DNA from: Streptococcus sp. LYSM12
GTDB taxonomy: Bacteria; Bacillota; Bacilli; Lactobacillales; Streptococcaceae
DNA length: 64,000 nt
Assembly (NCBI RefSeq): GCF_004569635.1
Contig: NZ_SPOZ01000005.1
Location: 38,577 to 102,576, forward strand
Direction of reading: 5' to 3'
Shown: positions 1 through 10,219 of the stretch, in pieces
Numbering within the stretch: position 1 is the stretch's first letter
Layout: each line of letters opens with the position of its first letter
The notes under the pieces: model-generated
What the model saw: the letters and a program-made list of their open reading frames with translations, nothing else
Databases searched by the model: none
Told to the model about the DNA's origin: nothing
Translations under genes and position numbers: made by a program

Positions 1-204
1 AAATACAATAGTACTTTCATGCCCTTATTATATCACATAATCCCCTTTTCCAGCTTCCTCAACTATAGATACGTGCCAGAAAAACCTCAAACAGGCATGT
101 ATATATCCTGGATTACGATTCATGTTACTTTATGGATTGTTTCTTCGTTTTTTAGTTCCAACAGTTCTAACTGTATGGTTTGAACGGTCTTTTAACCCCC
201 TATA

Positions 205-562
205 AAATCAACATCTTCCTAGCTCCAAAGATATAGCATACCTTTGGAGGCGGGAAATGGATGTTTGCAGAGGCCAAACGCTTCCTAGGAAGTAGGCTGA
301 AAACCTCCACTGGAGCTTTTCACTCGTCAAATTTCCTATTTTCGCTTTGGGTTCTTTACGGGCTTGGTCTCTTGATGTAACTGAACACAGCCTACGAGCT
401 ATGTAAAAAAGGGACGAAGCCGTTGCGAACTATGTTCGCTTACGGATACGGCTCCCTTTAGGGGGACAGGCCGTTGCGAACTATGTTCGCTTACGGATAG
501 GGCGCCTTTAGGAGGACAGACCGTTACAAATTATATCCGCTTACGGATACGGCTCTTTAGAG
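205..562 (-). repeat. Intergenic repeat block (family C) with a three-unit tandem repeat
   Basis: At 205-352 lies a family C repeat read on the minus strand; it recurs near 4340, 18968, 41571 and 42620. It carries the hairpin-forming core CTCCACTGGAG inside 'aaaacctccactggagctttt'. At 420, 471 and 521 about 50-bp units start in tandem, each with a 'ccgttgcgaac...cgcttacggata' core; the third is diverged. A single related unit sits at 42563-42611. I see no gene here. Confidence 0.7.
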
Positions 563-728
563 GCCAATCTCATTGGTTACAAACCAACCTGCTTCGATTG
601 TCAGGAGGTAAACTCACCACCGCTTCTTCCCTAGATTTCATTTGTGGCAGACCTAGCTATCATCAACGAGGCTTCAACAGCCTAGGAATAGATGACTAAG
701 GGTTAGAAATAAAAGAAGCGTCAATAAA

Positions 729-1312
729 AAAAAGCTGGATAAAAAGTCCCAGCTTTCTCACTTTATGAACCGAATGACGTTGACACAGTGGTTGATGGCT
801 TCAATGGCTATCATGCCGTTAACGGTTGGAAATAACATGCTGCTCTTTTTTCAGGGAGCAGACTAAAAAGCTCCCGTGGAGCTTTTGATAGTCTTTTAGT
901 TTGCTTCTTAGTATAGCCGTTTCGTTTATTTTTAGTACTAGGCAACGAGTCGCAGGTAGTACTGGAGTACAGCAAGACGAGTGAACGAAGTAATAAAATA
1001 GAAACGAAATGACTATACTAGGCAAGGAGCTGCAGGCATAACTAGAGTACGGCAAAGTGAGTTAATGAAGTAATAAAAGATAAACGAAACGATTATACTC
1101 ATATTTGTTCGTGTTTCACACTCCACATCTGACCTCTACGACTGATGCGAACTCGTTGGCTTCATTTCCAACCTCCAGCAGTCACTACTCTGACTGTTGG
1201 AGCTATGCGGAGGTGGAATCTGGGAATAGACCGTTTCAGCCCGAAGCTAGAATGCAGAAAATAAGGTAAAAACCGAACTCTTTTTTGACCTGTCGAGTTC
1301 TTTCCCACTCCC
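729..1312 (-). repeat. Family B repeat, copy 1, interrupted by nested family A elements
   Basis: This is a long modular intergenic repeat read on the minus strand, starting just past the ccpA stop codon. Modules are hairpins: a 'gggtctg...cagaccg'-type stem, a CAACAGTCA/TGACTGTTG stem and an AGCTCC/GGAGCT stem. The element is split at a TA by the nested family A elements at 889-1097. Open frames in it are not conserved between copies, so I do not call a protein. Confidence 0.75.
889..1097 (-). mobile_element. Family A MITE-like element, outer copy with inner copy (912-1017) nested inside
   Basis: The outer element starts TAGTCTTTTAGTTT at 889 and ends AAACGATTATA at 1097. It is interrupted at a TA by a complete 106-bp inner element (TATAGCCGTTTCG ... 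AAATGACTATA, 912-1017). Removing the inner copy and one TA leaves an outer element of about 105 bp. Terminal inverted repeats and TA duplication resemble non-autonomous elements moved by IS630/Tc1-type transposases, such as pneumococcal RUP. Confidence 0.8.
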
Positions 1313-1325
1313 TTGTTTTCTATTT

Positions 1326-2330
1326 TTATTTGGTTGACTTGCGTTCTTTAATACCGTGGTTCAAGATAACTTCACGTGTATCCAACTCTTCCTTGTGCAT
1401 AATCTTAGTCAACATCCGCATAGCAATCGCTCCGATATCATACAAAGGCTGACTGACAGAAGTCAAGTTTGGATTCGTAAATTTCGTGACTAAAGAGTCG
1501 TCACTCGTAATAATTTCAAAATCTTCTGGAACCTTGATTCCTTTATCAACAATTCCGTTCAACAATCCCGCAGCTATTTCATCTTCTGCCACATAGGCCG
1601 CTGTTGCTCCAGCATTCAAGATACGCTCCGCAAGCGCATAGCCTTCTTCGTACTTGTATTTTGATTCAAAGACAAGTCCCTCGTTAAAGGACAATCCATT
1701 TGCTTTCAATCCTTCTCTGTAGCCTGAGAAACGAACTTTACCATTGATGTCATCCACTAATGGACCTGATACAAAGGCTATCTTTTCATTGTTTTTAGCC
1801 AACAAATCCACTACATCCTTGCTTGCTTTTGCATAATCAATGTTGACGCTTGGCAACTGATGCTCCAAATCAACTGTTCCTGCAAGCACGATTGGTGTTC
1901 GGGAACGAGAAAACTCTGCACGAATTTTATCAGTCAAATGATAGCCCATGAAAATAATACCGTCAACCTGTTTGGAAAACAAGGTATTCACCACGTTGAT
2001 TTCTTTTTCATCATTTTCATCACTGTTAGCAAGGACAATATTATACTTATACATGTCCGCAATATCATCGATCCCTTTGGCCAAGGTCGCAAAATAAGCA
2101 TTGGCAATATTTGGAATGACAACTCCCACTGTCGTTGTTTTCTTACTAGCTAAACCACGCGCTACCGCATTTGGTCGGTAGTCCAAACGATCAATCACTT
2201 CCAATACTTTTTTTCGCGTGTTTTCTTTTACATTCTTATTCCCATTTACCACTCGGCTGACTGTTGCCATCGAAACACCAGCTTCGCGAGCGACATCATA
2301 AATGGTTACTGTATCATCAGTATTCAACAT
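1326..2330 (-). CDS. ccpA: Catabolite control protein A (LacI/GalR family regulator)
   Basis: CcpA is the master regulator of carbon catabolite repression in Firmicutes; with HPr-Ser-P it binds cre sites. The 334-aa protein is full length for the family. An N-terminal LacI helix-turn-helix spans about residues 9-30 (TIYDVAREAGVSMATVSRVV), followed by the hinge (YRPNAVARGL) and a periplasmic-binding-like core beginning TTTVGVVIPN. It is divergent from pepQ, the arrangement known in many streptococci and lactococci. An extended -10 promoter and a cre-like sequence lie upstream, so autoregulation is plausible. The Shine-Dalgarno (AAAGGA) is about 11 nt from ATG, a long spacing. Confidence 0.96.
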   Translation of the reverse strand: MLNTDDTVTIYDVAREAGVSMATVSRVVNGNKNVKENTRKKVLEVIDRLDYRPNAVARGLASKKTTTVGVVIPNIANAYFATLAKGIDDIADMYKYNIVLANSDENDEKEINVVNTLFSKQVDGIIFMGYHLTDKIRAEFSRSRTPIVLAGTVDLEHQLPSVNIDYAKASKDVVDLLAKNNEKIAFVSGPLVDDINGKVRFSGYREGLKANGLSFNEGLVFESKYKYEEGYALAERILNAGATAAYVAEDEIAAGLLNGIVDKGIKVPEDFEIITSDDSLVTKFTNPNLTSVSQPLYDIGAIAMRMLTKIMHKEELDTREVILNHGIKERKSTK

Positions 2331-2362
2331 AATTGATAAGATCCTTTCACTTTTCTTTTTAT

Positions 2363-2417
2363 GAAAATTACGCTTTCACCCTCTCTATAGTGTATCATTT
2401 TTTGAAATCCCTTTCAA
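2363..2417 (-). promoter_or_regulatory. ccpA promoter with downstream cre-like sequence
   Basis: On the minus strand, TTGAAA (2417-2412), a 16-bp spacer and TACACT (2395-2390) preceded by TGA form an extended -10 promoter. Just downstream, 2379-2363 reads TGAAAGCGTAATTTTCA: a perfect left cre half TGAAAGCG, then a TTTTCA right half with three extra bases. It could be an autoregulatory CcpA site in roadblock position; the insertion makes this uncertain. Confidence 0.5.
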
Positions 2418-2622
2418 GCGATATACCGCATTTTTTGAAAAGTTTTAAGAAATTAGGAAAAAGCATTGCAAACCGAAAAATGACTTCCTCTTCAATCCAT
2501 TTGATTACTCCTTGCTCTGCCACTCCCCAATTATTTTTCCTCCTATCTCTATTTTTACGATAAATTCTTGATTTTTTATTCCTTTTTTGACACAATGAAA
2601 CAAATAGAAAGAAGGTGTCCTT

Positions 2623-3705
2623 ATGACCAAAATCATTGATATTCTCTCGCATTTACAAAGCACTGACCTGGATATGGCTGTCCTTTCTGATCCTGTTTCT
2701 ATCAATTATCTAACAGGCTTTTACAATGACCCGCATGAACGCCAGATGTTCCTCTTTATCAGTCAAACAAGTGCTCCGCTCCTCTTTGTACCTGCACTTG
2801 ATGCAGAACGGGCACGAAAAAGTCTAGATTTTTCAGTGGTTGGCTATATTGATTCAGAAAATCCTTGGGAGAAAATCAAGGCTTCCTTACCAGAAAAAAA
2901 CTACAAACGGATTGGCCTTGAGTTTGATCAGCTCATTCTCACTAAATATCAAGGATTAAAGACAGTTTTTGAACATGCAACATTTGACAATCTAACCCCT
3001 ATCATCAACCGTATGCGCCTAATTAAATCAGCCGATGAAATGCAAAAGATGATGATTGCAGGAAAATGGGCAGATAAGGCTATACAAATCGGATTTGAAG
3101 CTATTTCGCTTGATAAGACAGAAACCGACATCATTGCTGAGATTGAATTTGCCATGAAACGTGAAGGACTTGAAATGAGCTTTGAAACCATGGTCTTAGC
3201 CGGACATAACGCAGCCAATCCCCATGGTATTCCTGGACCCCACAAGGTAGAAAATAACGCTCTCCTCCTCTTTGACCTAGGTGTCATGGCAAATGGCTAT
3301 GCTAGCGACATGACACGAACCGTTGCAGTTGGGCAGCCTGACCAATTTAAAAAAGACATCTATGCCCTCACTCTTGAAGCCCAACAAGCTGCTCTTGAGA
3401 TGATTAAACCAGGTGTGACTGCTCACGAAGTGGATTGGGCAGCCCGGCAAGTCATTGAAAAAGCTGGTTACGGCGAGTATTTCAATCACCGCTTAGGGCA
3501 CGGAATCGGTATGGATGTGCATGAATTTCCATCCATCATGGCAGGAAATGACCTCATACTTGAAAAAGGTATGTGCTTCTCTGTCGAACCTGGTATCTAT
3601 ATCCCAGGTAAGGTCGGTGTCCGCATTGAAGACTGTGGTTATGTGACTGAAAACGGCTTTGAAGTTTTTACCAATACTGGTAAGGATTTGTTCTACTTTG
3701 AGTAA
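2623..3705 (+). CDS. pepQ: Xaa-Pro dipeptidase (M24 family)
   Basis: PepQ hydrolyses Xaa-Pro dipeptides in the cytoplasm, the last step of casein or host-peptide use. The 360-aa protein has a creatinase-like N-terminal domain (about 1-130) and a pita-bread metallopeptidase domain. The expected dinuclear metal ligands are visible: D218 (LFDLG), D229 (ASDMTRT), H293 (GHGIGMDVH), E322 (SVEPGIY) and E336 (VRIEDCG). The start is supported by AGAAGGTG about 7 nt upstream. It is divergent from ccpA and followed by a perfect terminator at 3912-3955. In lactic acid bacteria this pair is linked by CcpA control, which is inferred here from position only. Confidence 0.95.
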   Translation: MTKIIDILSHLQSTDLDMAVLSDPVSINYLTGFYNDPHERQMFLFISQTSAPLLFVPALDAERARKSLDFSVVGYIDSENPWEKIKASLPEKNYKRIGLEFDQLILTKYQGLKTVFEHATFDNLTPIINRMRLIKSADEMQKMMIAGKWADKAIQIGFEAISLDKTETDIIAEIEFAMKREGLEMSFETMVLAGHNAANPHGIPGPHKVENNALLLFDLGVMANGYASDMTRTVAVGQPDQFKKDIYALTLEAQQAALEMIKPGVTAHEVDWAARQVIEKAGYGEYFNHRLGHGIGMDVHEFPSIMAGNDLILEKGMCFSVEPGIYIPGKVGVRIEDCGYVTENGFEVFTNTGKDLFYFE

Positions 3706-3911
3706 TTCTGAAAAGATTAGTGTCAACTGACCAATATAAGAACGGTGCGTCACATACATCTCAAAAAGCATTAAACTAAAAGGGAAACACGCGAAAGATT
3801 CTAGCATCTGATTCAAACCTTGAAAAGGGAGTGGGGCAAGATTATGCTTTCAAGGCAATCGATTTTCTCCCCAACTACCATAGTAGTAGCATAACCTACA
3901 TAGCTGATTAA

Positions 3912-3955
3912 GATTGAAGAAAGAGTCTATCTTTGACTCTTTCTTCAATCTTTTT
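3912..3955 (+). terminator. Intrinsic terminator downstream of pepQ
   Basis: A perfect 16-bp stem (GATTGAAGAAAGAGTC / GACTCTTTCTTCAATC) with a 7-nt loop is followed by TTTTT. It lies about 200 bp after pepQ. The gap between holds a fragment starting 'gggagtgggg' like the beginning of family B repeats. Confidence 0.85.
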
Positions 3956-4029
3956 CTTCTGCATTCCCAACAAAAAGACTCTTAAAAATAATTTGAACAA
4001 GGATTATAGGTGCGTCATGAACGTTGTTT

Positions 4030-4135
4030 TATAGTCTTTTAGTTTACTTTTGGTACTAGTCAAGGAGCTGCAGGCATAACTAGAGTACGGCAAAGCGAGT
4101 GAACGAAGGAATAAAAGATAAACGAAATGACGATA
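4030..4135 (-). mobile_element. Family A MITE-like element (short form)
   Basis: A 106-bp element from TATAGTCTTTTAGTTT to AAACGAAATGACGATA, flanked by TA. The interior matches other short copies (ctgcaggcataactagagtacggcaaagcgagtgaacga). Confidence 0.75.
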
Positions 4136-4197
4136 CATCTGTTTTTACATGTTTCTACTATCCTAGAGGGCTATCTAAACTCCAAGACTACATAACA

Positions 4198-4720
4198 AAC
4201 ACTCATCAAAAACTCACTTCTTCTGTCGTTCGCTCACCTTGCCAAACTTCAGTTTTTCTTTCGGTTTAAAGGGGGCTAGAGTTACTATTCTTCGCTATCC
4301 CTATCTCCAATCTTTAACAATTCTTAACCGTAAAAGCTAATCACAAGATACGAAGCCCGTAAAGAACTCAAAGCGAAAATAGGAAATCTGACGAGTGAAA
4401 AGCTCCGGTGGAGGTTTTCAGCCTACTTCCTAGGAAGCGTTTGCCCACGACGTCTATTTCCCACCTCCAAAGGCATACTATACCTTTAGAGCTAGGAAGA
4501 TTTATCTTTTTCGCACAGAGTTTAGGGCGGGTCCAATTACACAAGATACAAGGGCGGGGAAAAAGCGAATGTACCCTGTGCCTAAGAAACTCTCCGCTGG
4601 ATAGTTTCTTCCGTATCTGTAAAGCAGGCGCAGCCTGCAACAGCTACGGTAAAATAGGAAATACGACGAGTGAAAAGCTCTGGTGGAGGTTTTCAGCCTG
4701 TTCCCTTAAATAGGACGGAA
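4198..4720 (+). repeat. Composite intergenic repeat block (families E, C, D, C)
   Basis: 4198-4345 resembles 5795-5905 (family E: 'aactcact...tttccgtttaaagggggctag...ttcgctatcc'). Family C follows at about 4340-4510 in plus orientation, family D at about 4535-4640 (it carries 'gcaggcgcagcctgc'), and a shortened family C at 4651-4720. The region between pepQ and the MerR gene therefore consists mainly of repeats; no gene is supported. Confidence 0.65.
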
Positions 4721-4919
4721 TAATGTCCCATCTTCGGCTGCTTTTCCTTGTCTATTTTCTTTAAGTACGCGTTATCTTGCAATCAATGTCTTCGCTTCCT
4801 AGTTTCTAGGATTGGGCTAGCCTACTCCCCTGGATTAATTAGTAGTAGATGTATCAAATTGTTCATACTCTATAACTTTATGAGCTCAATACTTTCTAAC
4901 CTCTATTAAAAAAAAACAC

Positions 4920-4950
4920 TTGACATTGACGCAACGTCAACATATATAAT
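4920..4950 (+). promoter_or_regulatory. MerR-type promoter with 19-bp spacer and internal palindrome
   Basis: TTGACA (4920-4925) and TATAAT (4945-4950) are separated by 19 bp, the over-long spacing typical of promoters that MerR-family proteins untwist. The spacer starts with a perfect palindrome TTGACG-CAA-CGTCAA (4926-4940), placed where such operators sit. It directly precedes the MerR gene, implying autoregulation. Confidence 0.85.
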
Positions 4951-5024
4951 AAAAAGTGGGATGAGAAGCGTACATGTTTCTCACTCCTATCTTGCAAGAT
5001 ATAGACAATAAAGAGGAATAAAAT

Positions 5025-5792
5025 ATGGCTTATTCAATTCGCAAATTGGCAAACCTATCAGGTATCAGCACTCGTACCCTGCGCTATTATGAAGAGGTTG
5101 GATTGTTACTTCCAGCCTATAAAAAAGACGGAGGTCAGCGCTTTTATGGTGAACAGGAAGTGGACAAGCTCCAGCAAATTCTCTACTACAAGGAGCGGGG
5201 ATTTGAACTCAAACAAATTAAAAAATTCCTTACCCAAGAAAAGGTTGATACACTGAGTAGCTTAGAAGACCATTTGACAGACCTCCACGCGAAAAAGGAG
5301 AGAATTGAAGCCATGATTGAAAACCTCATGCGCACAATTCAAGCACAGAAAGGATACCTAACAATGACCACAAGTGAAAAATTCCAAGCATTTAAAGATA
5401 CTCTTATCCAAGAAAATGAAACCAAGTACGGAACTGAACTCCGTGAAAGATACGGAGACGAAGAAATACAGAGAGCCAAACAACACTTTGCCACAATGAG
5501 CGAAGAAAATTACCAAGGCTGGCAAGCATTCGATCAAGAAATTAAAGTGCTCCTGCAGAAAGCCCTTGCTGAAAACTGGAAACCAGAAGATGAACGTAGC
5601 AAACAAATCGTCCAGCTCCATAAAGAATGGCTCCAAATGGCTGATAAACACTATTCTGCTGAAAAGCACATCGGCATTGCCCAGCTCTATACAGCCGACG
5701 AACGCTTCAGTGCTTACTATGATGAAGCAACCCAAGGTTGTGCTGCCTTTCTCACAGCCAGCATTAGCTACTGGGCAGGATTGATTGACTAA
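5025..5792 (+). CDS. MerR family regulator with C-terminal TipAS antibiotic-recognition domain
   Basis: The 255-aa protein has an N-terminal MerR winged helix (SIRKLANLSGISTRTLRYYEEVG, about 4-26), a dimerising coiled coil (about 75-110) and a TipAS-like effector domain (about 125-250: KQHFATMSEENYQGW, HKEWLQMADKHYS, YTADERFSAYYDE, CAAFL). In TipAL and Mta this domain binds drugs and the protein then activates drug-defence genes. Here the best target is its own promoter, which has the 19-bp spacer and a palindrome. No efflux gene is adjacent. Drug sensing is from family knowledge. Start chosen from AGAGGAA upstream. Confidence 0.9.
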   Translation: MAYSIRKLANLSGISTRTLRYYEEVGLLLPAYKKDGGQRFYGEQEVDKLQQILYYKERGFELKQIKKFLTQEKVDTLSSLEDHLTDLHAKKERIEAMIENLMRTIQAQKGYLTMTTSEKFQAFKDTLIQENETKYGTELRERYGDEEIQRAKQHFATMSEENYQGWQAFDQEIKVLLQKALAENWKPEDERSKQIVQLHKEWLQMADKHYSAEKHIGIAQLYTADERFSAYYDEATQGCAAFLTASISYWAGLID

Positions 5793-6040
5793 TACTCATC
5801 AACATTAGCGTAACTCACTTCCCGAACTATGGTTTTCCTTTCCGTTTAAAGAGGACTAGCTTCGCTATCCTTATCCAATTCTCAGTTGTAAAAGCAGGTC
5901 AGATAGTGATAACTATAGAGTATCAAAGTCCAACTAATGAATATCCATAGCTGTTACGAGCCTCCTCGTTTAATAGATACGGGTCCCCTTTAGAGAGTCA
6001 CTATTTGCGCTCTGCTATATTGATAAATGTCCACTACGAT
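5793..6040. other. Intergenic region with family E repeat
   Basis: 5795-5905 matches the family E repeat also seen at 4198-4345. The rest holds fragments of the repeat families ('tgttacgagcctcctcgtttaatagatacggg'). No gene or clear promoter was seen. Confidence 0.5.
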
Positions 6041-6071
6041 AAAAATGCCTAAAACTGTGCTGTTTTAGGCA
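6041..6071 (-). terminator. Intrinsic terminator downstream of tgt
   Basis: Minus-strand stem TGCCTAAAAC / GTTTTAGGCA with a 6-nt loop, followed by TTTTTA, 18 bp after the tgt stop codon. Confidence 0.85.
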
Positions 6072-6088
6072 TTTCGTAGGGAAATCTA

Positions 6089-7288
<1,200 letters not shown>

Positions 7289-7305
7289 TTAGATATATGA
7301 AGAGG

Positions 7306-7411
7306 TATAATCTTTCAGTTTTGATTTAGTACTAGGCAACAAGTCACTGACATAACTGGAGTTAGACAAGACGAAAGAACACGGTCATAAACGAAAACTG
7401 AACGACTATTA
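7306..7411 (-). mobile_element. Diverged family A element
   Basis: The copy has the same size and order as other short copies ('tagtactaggcaac...gacaagacgaaagaac...ataaacgaaaactgaacgactat') with many substitutions, so it looks old. Confidence 0.55.
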
Positions 7412-7504
7412 TTTCTCACAGAAACCTCACAAGCTCCTCTAGTCTATCAAAAAAAGACTAGCTTGTCACCTCATATTGTGCTACACTATGGGAAGGAGGT
7501 TTTT

Positions 7505-8347
7505 ATGTTTTCAATTCGACAAATTCGTGCGAACGCACGCCAACTAATCGCAGAGACACCCGGAGCCTATCTCCTTGCCCTCATTCCCGTCATTCTTGGG
7601 GTGATTATTCAACTAGTCTATTCGTCCCAATCCGATGATTTAGCTCTACAATTAGCGAATTCTTCTATTGGTACATCCCAACTCATCAACTTGATCGCTT
7701 TCCCTCTTGTATACAACATTTTGGTTGATTTAATGACCTTATCGATGTCGCTTGCTCTTTTCCAAGTCATCTACCACTATCGTGATAGTGTCAGCTTCAA
7801 GGATTCTTTTACCCTCTTTAATCATAGATGTTTTGGTCGTATCCTAGCCACCTATCTCTTAAAAAATCTCTTTCTCTTTCTTTGGGGTTTGTTTATCATT
7901 GTTGGATTGTCTTTCATGCTAGCTGGAATCTACATGGCTGAGCTAGCAATGAATGTACATCAGAACTCAGAAGGGCTTCTCGTGGGTGCTGGAATGATGA
8001 TAATCGTCGGGTTCATTATCATGATTGCAGGAATCCCTCTCCTACTGACTCAAGCTCTTGCTTACTTTCTCGTAGAACCTCTTCTCTTTGACAAATTAGC
8101 ACAGGATACCTATACCGGGCCACTAGCAGTTATTAAGGAAAGTCGCCGCTTGATGAAAGGGTATAAAACGAAAGCTTTCATCCTGAACCTATCCTTTATC
8201 GGTTGGTTCTTCCTTAGTTACATTAGTATAGGAATCGTGGGAATCTACGTTATTCCTTACTATCTTGCTAGTCACATTTACTTCTATCAAGCTGTCCTTG
8301 AAGATCGCTCCATGAAAGAAAAGCTTTTCCAAGGCATGATGCTATAG
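7505..8347 (+). CDS. DUF975 family integral membrane protein
   Basis: The 280-aa protein is mostly hydrophobic. Transmembrane segments are seen near residues 22-40 (YLLALIPVILGVIIQLVY), 65-95, 120-150 (NLFLFLWGLFIIVGLSFMLAG), 165-195 and 230-260. The family is common in Firmicutes and its function is unknown. The start at 7505 is preferred over an in-frame ATG at 7463 because GGAAGGAGG lies 5 nt before it. A family B repeat begins about 10 bp after the stop. Confidence 0.85.
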   Translation: MFSIRQIRANARQLIAETPGAYLLALIPVILGVIIQLVYSSQSDDLALQLANSSIGTSQLINLIAFPLVYNILVDLMTLSMSLALFQVIYHYRDSVSFKDSFTLFNHRCFGRILATYLLKNLFLFLWGLFIIVGLSFMLAGIYMAELAMNVHQNSEGLLVGAGMMIIVGFIIMIAGIPLLLTQALAYFLVEPLLFDKLAQDTYTGPLAVIKESRRLMKGYKTKAFILNLSFIGWFFLSYISIGIVGIYVIPYYLASHIYFYQAVLEDRSMKEKLFQGMML

Positions 8348-8353
8348 TATAGG

Positions 8354-8744
8354 AAAAGGGAGTGGGAAAGAACGCGACAGGTCAAAAAAGAGCTCAGTTT
8401 TCACCTTATTTCCTGCATTCTAGCTTCGGGCTGAAACGGTCTATTCCCAGACCGTTTCACTCCCACTCCGCATAGCTCCAACAGTCACTACTCTGACTGT
8501 TGGAGGTTGGAAATGAAGCTAACGAGTTCGCAGCAGTCATAGAGGTCAAATTGGAGTGGGAAACACGAACAAAATATGAGTAAAAAGCTCCAGTGGGACT
8601 TTTGAGCCTGCTCCCTGAAAAAAGAGCAGCATGTCATTCCCAACCGTCAATGGCATGATAGCCATTGAAGCAAGCAACCACTGCGTCAACGTCATTCCGT
8701 TCATAAAATGAGAAAGCTGGGACATAAGTCCCAGCCTCTTTTTA
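8354..8744 (+). repeat. Family B repeat, copy 2 (uninterrupted)
   Basis: A full-length copy in plus orientation, beginning GGGAGTGGGAAAG just after the DUF975 gene and ending in a terminator-like stem GCTGGGAC/GTCCCAGC plus CTCTTTTT. Internal stems: CCAACAGTCA/TGACTGTTGG, and AGTAAAAAGCTCC, where copies 1 and 4 hold a family A insertion. This copy is an empty site. Confidence 0.75.
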
Positions 8745-8771
8745 ACTGGTTTCTTCAAGGAAATCAGTTTT

Positions 8772-8877
8772 TATAGCCATTTCGTTTATCTTTTATGACT
8801 TCGTTCACTCGCTTTGCCATACTCTAGTCATGCCTGCAGCTCGTTTCCTAGTACGAAAAGCAAACGAAAAGACTATA
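8772..8877 (+). mobile_element. Family A MITE-like element (short form)
   Basis: A 106-bp copy from TATAGCCATTTCGTTTATC to AAACGAAAAGACTATA. It lies 30 bp past the family B repeat, in the gap between convergent genes. Confidence 0.75.
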
Positions 8878-9108
8878 TACTCTAGAGCTACAACCGATTA
8901 AAACAAAGCGCATGACTATCTAAAACCATTTTACTTAAAAATAATAGCTTCAAGAGAGCAAAACTGTATCAATCTTTTTGACAAATGCTCTCAGGTATGG
9001 GGATACATCAGACACTCATCCTCACACTATGGTAGCAACTAGCCAATCGATACTCCTTTCTGGCTGTTTTTTCCAAATTAGGATACGCTTGAAGATACAA
9101 ACCCTCTA

Positions 9109-10143
9109 TCACTCCACCATATCTGATTTCAAATAGACATCGACCATTTTCTCCGTTGCCTCAATCGAATCAATATGAGTACGTTCGTAAGAATGGCTAG
9201 ACTCAATCCCTGCACCGAGAAGAGCGTGTCTGACATCTGCTCCTGCATGCATAGCAGCCGAAGCATCCGAACCATAGTAAGGATAAATGTCAAGTTTATA
9301 GGGAATGGTATGCTGTTCAGCAAGAGCAACCAGATGCTGGCGCAATTCATAATGATAGGGTCCTGAGGCGTCCTTGACACAGATAGAAACGGTATATTCA
9401 TCAGTCTGCTGATCATCTCCCATAGCCCCCATATCAACAGCTAAATATTCCACTACCTGATCAGGCAAGCTAGAATTGGCACCGTAGCCGATTTCTTCAT
9501 TATTTGAAAAATAAAAATGTGTTGTATAAGGGAGGGTAACCCCCTCTTCCTTGTAAACCTTGAGCAAATTGATCAAGATAGCAGCTGATACCTTGTCATC
9601 CAAATGTCGGCTCTTGATAAAGCCATTTTCGGTTAGGACTGTCCGCGGGTCAAAAGAGATAAAATCTCCTACATCAATCCCTAAGGCACGTGTTTCTTCG
9701 GCAGAGTTCACCTTTTCATCTAGGCGAATTTCCATATTAGTCTGGTTGCGCTCTGCTGTTTTGGCATCAGCATAGACATGGACAGAGGTCTGGTGCATGA
9801 GAATCGTTCCTGTATGAGTCTTACCAGTCTTGGCTACATGAATTAGACAGTTCTCCCCTTCAATAGAGGGGTAGCCAAAGCCACCGATTAAATCCATCTT
9901 TAGGCGACCGTCTGCTTTAATCGCCCGTACCATGGCGCCCAATGTATCCAAATGCGCTGTCACAACCCGATGCTTGCTCTCATCTGCTCCTCTTACACTC
10001 ACCATGACACCACCTTTGGCAGTTCTTACTGCCTGATAGCCAAAACCTGCAATCTCCGCCTGGATATAGTCCATAATGGCTCTTGTATAACCTGTTGGAG
10101 AGGGGGTATTGGTTAATGTGACAAGGTAATCCACTGTATTCAT
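9109..10143 (-). CDS. M42 family metallo-aminopeptidase (PepA/FrvX type)
   Basis: These cytoplasmic, dodecameric, two-metal aminopeptidases trim peptides; streptococcal members often act on Glu- or Asp-peptides. Metal and catalytic motifs visible: TAHLDTLGAMV, RHLDDKVSA (bridging Asp), NNEEIGYGAN (catalytic and metal Glu), AVDMGAMGDDQ and SSHSYERTH (last His). The start at 10143 (344 aa, MNTVDYL) is preferred to the ATG at 10170 because AAGGAG lies 6 nt before it. It is divergent from birA, with extended -10 boxes for both genes packed into about 35 bp. Substrate specificity is not readable. Confidence 0.9.
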   Translation of the reverse strand: MNTVDYLVTLTNTPSPTGYTRAIMDYIQAEIAGFGYQAVRTAKGGVMVSVRGADESKHRVVTAHLDTLGAMVRAIKADGRLKMDLIGGFGYPSIEGENCLIHVAKTGKTHTGTILMHQTSVHVYADAKTAERNQTNMEIRLDEKVNSAEETRALGIDVGDFISFDPRTVLTENGFIKSRHLDDKVSAAILINLLKVYKEEGVTLPYTTHFYFSNNEEIGYGANSSLPDQVVEYLAVDMGAMGDDQQTDEYTVSICVKDASGPYHYELRQHLVALAEQHTIPYKLDIYPYYGSDASAAMHAGADVRHALLGAGIESSHSYERTHIDSIEATEKMVDVYLKSDMVE

Positions 10144-10178
10144 ATCGTACTCCTTTTCTTGCTTGTTCATCTTTTCCT

Positions 10179-10213
10179 ATTATACCACGTTTAAGTGCTT
10201 TTTTTGTTATAAT
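10179..10213. promoter_or_regulatory. Back-to-back extended -10 promoters for the M42 gene and birA
   Basis: On the minus strand, TGGTATAAT (10187-10179) predicts a start near 10172, giving the M42 gene a leader of about 29 nt that holds its AAGGAG. On the plus strand, TGTTATAAT (10205-10213) predicts a start near 10219-10220, which is the A of the birA ATG. Neither promoter has a convincing -35. Confidence 0.75.
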
Positions 10214-10219
10214 GGAAGC

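Noticed and set aside
819..1055. 78-aa frame on the minus strand
   Set aside because: It spans nested family A elements and family B; no other copy keeps it open.
4408..4713. 101-aa frame and its minus-strand counterpart beginning MEVFSLL
   Set aside because: These frames are generated by families C and D (also at 18808-19044) and lack a ribosome site.
7463..7504. Earlier start for the DUF975 gene
   Set aside because: GGAAGGAGG is placed to serve the ATG at 7505.
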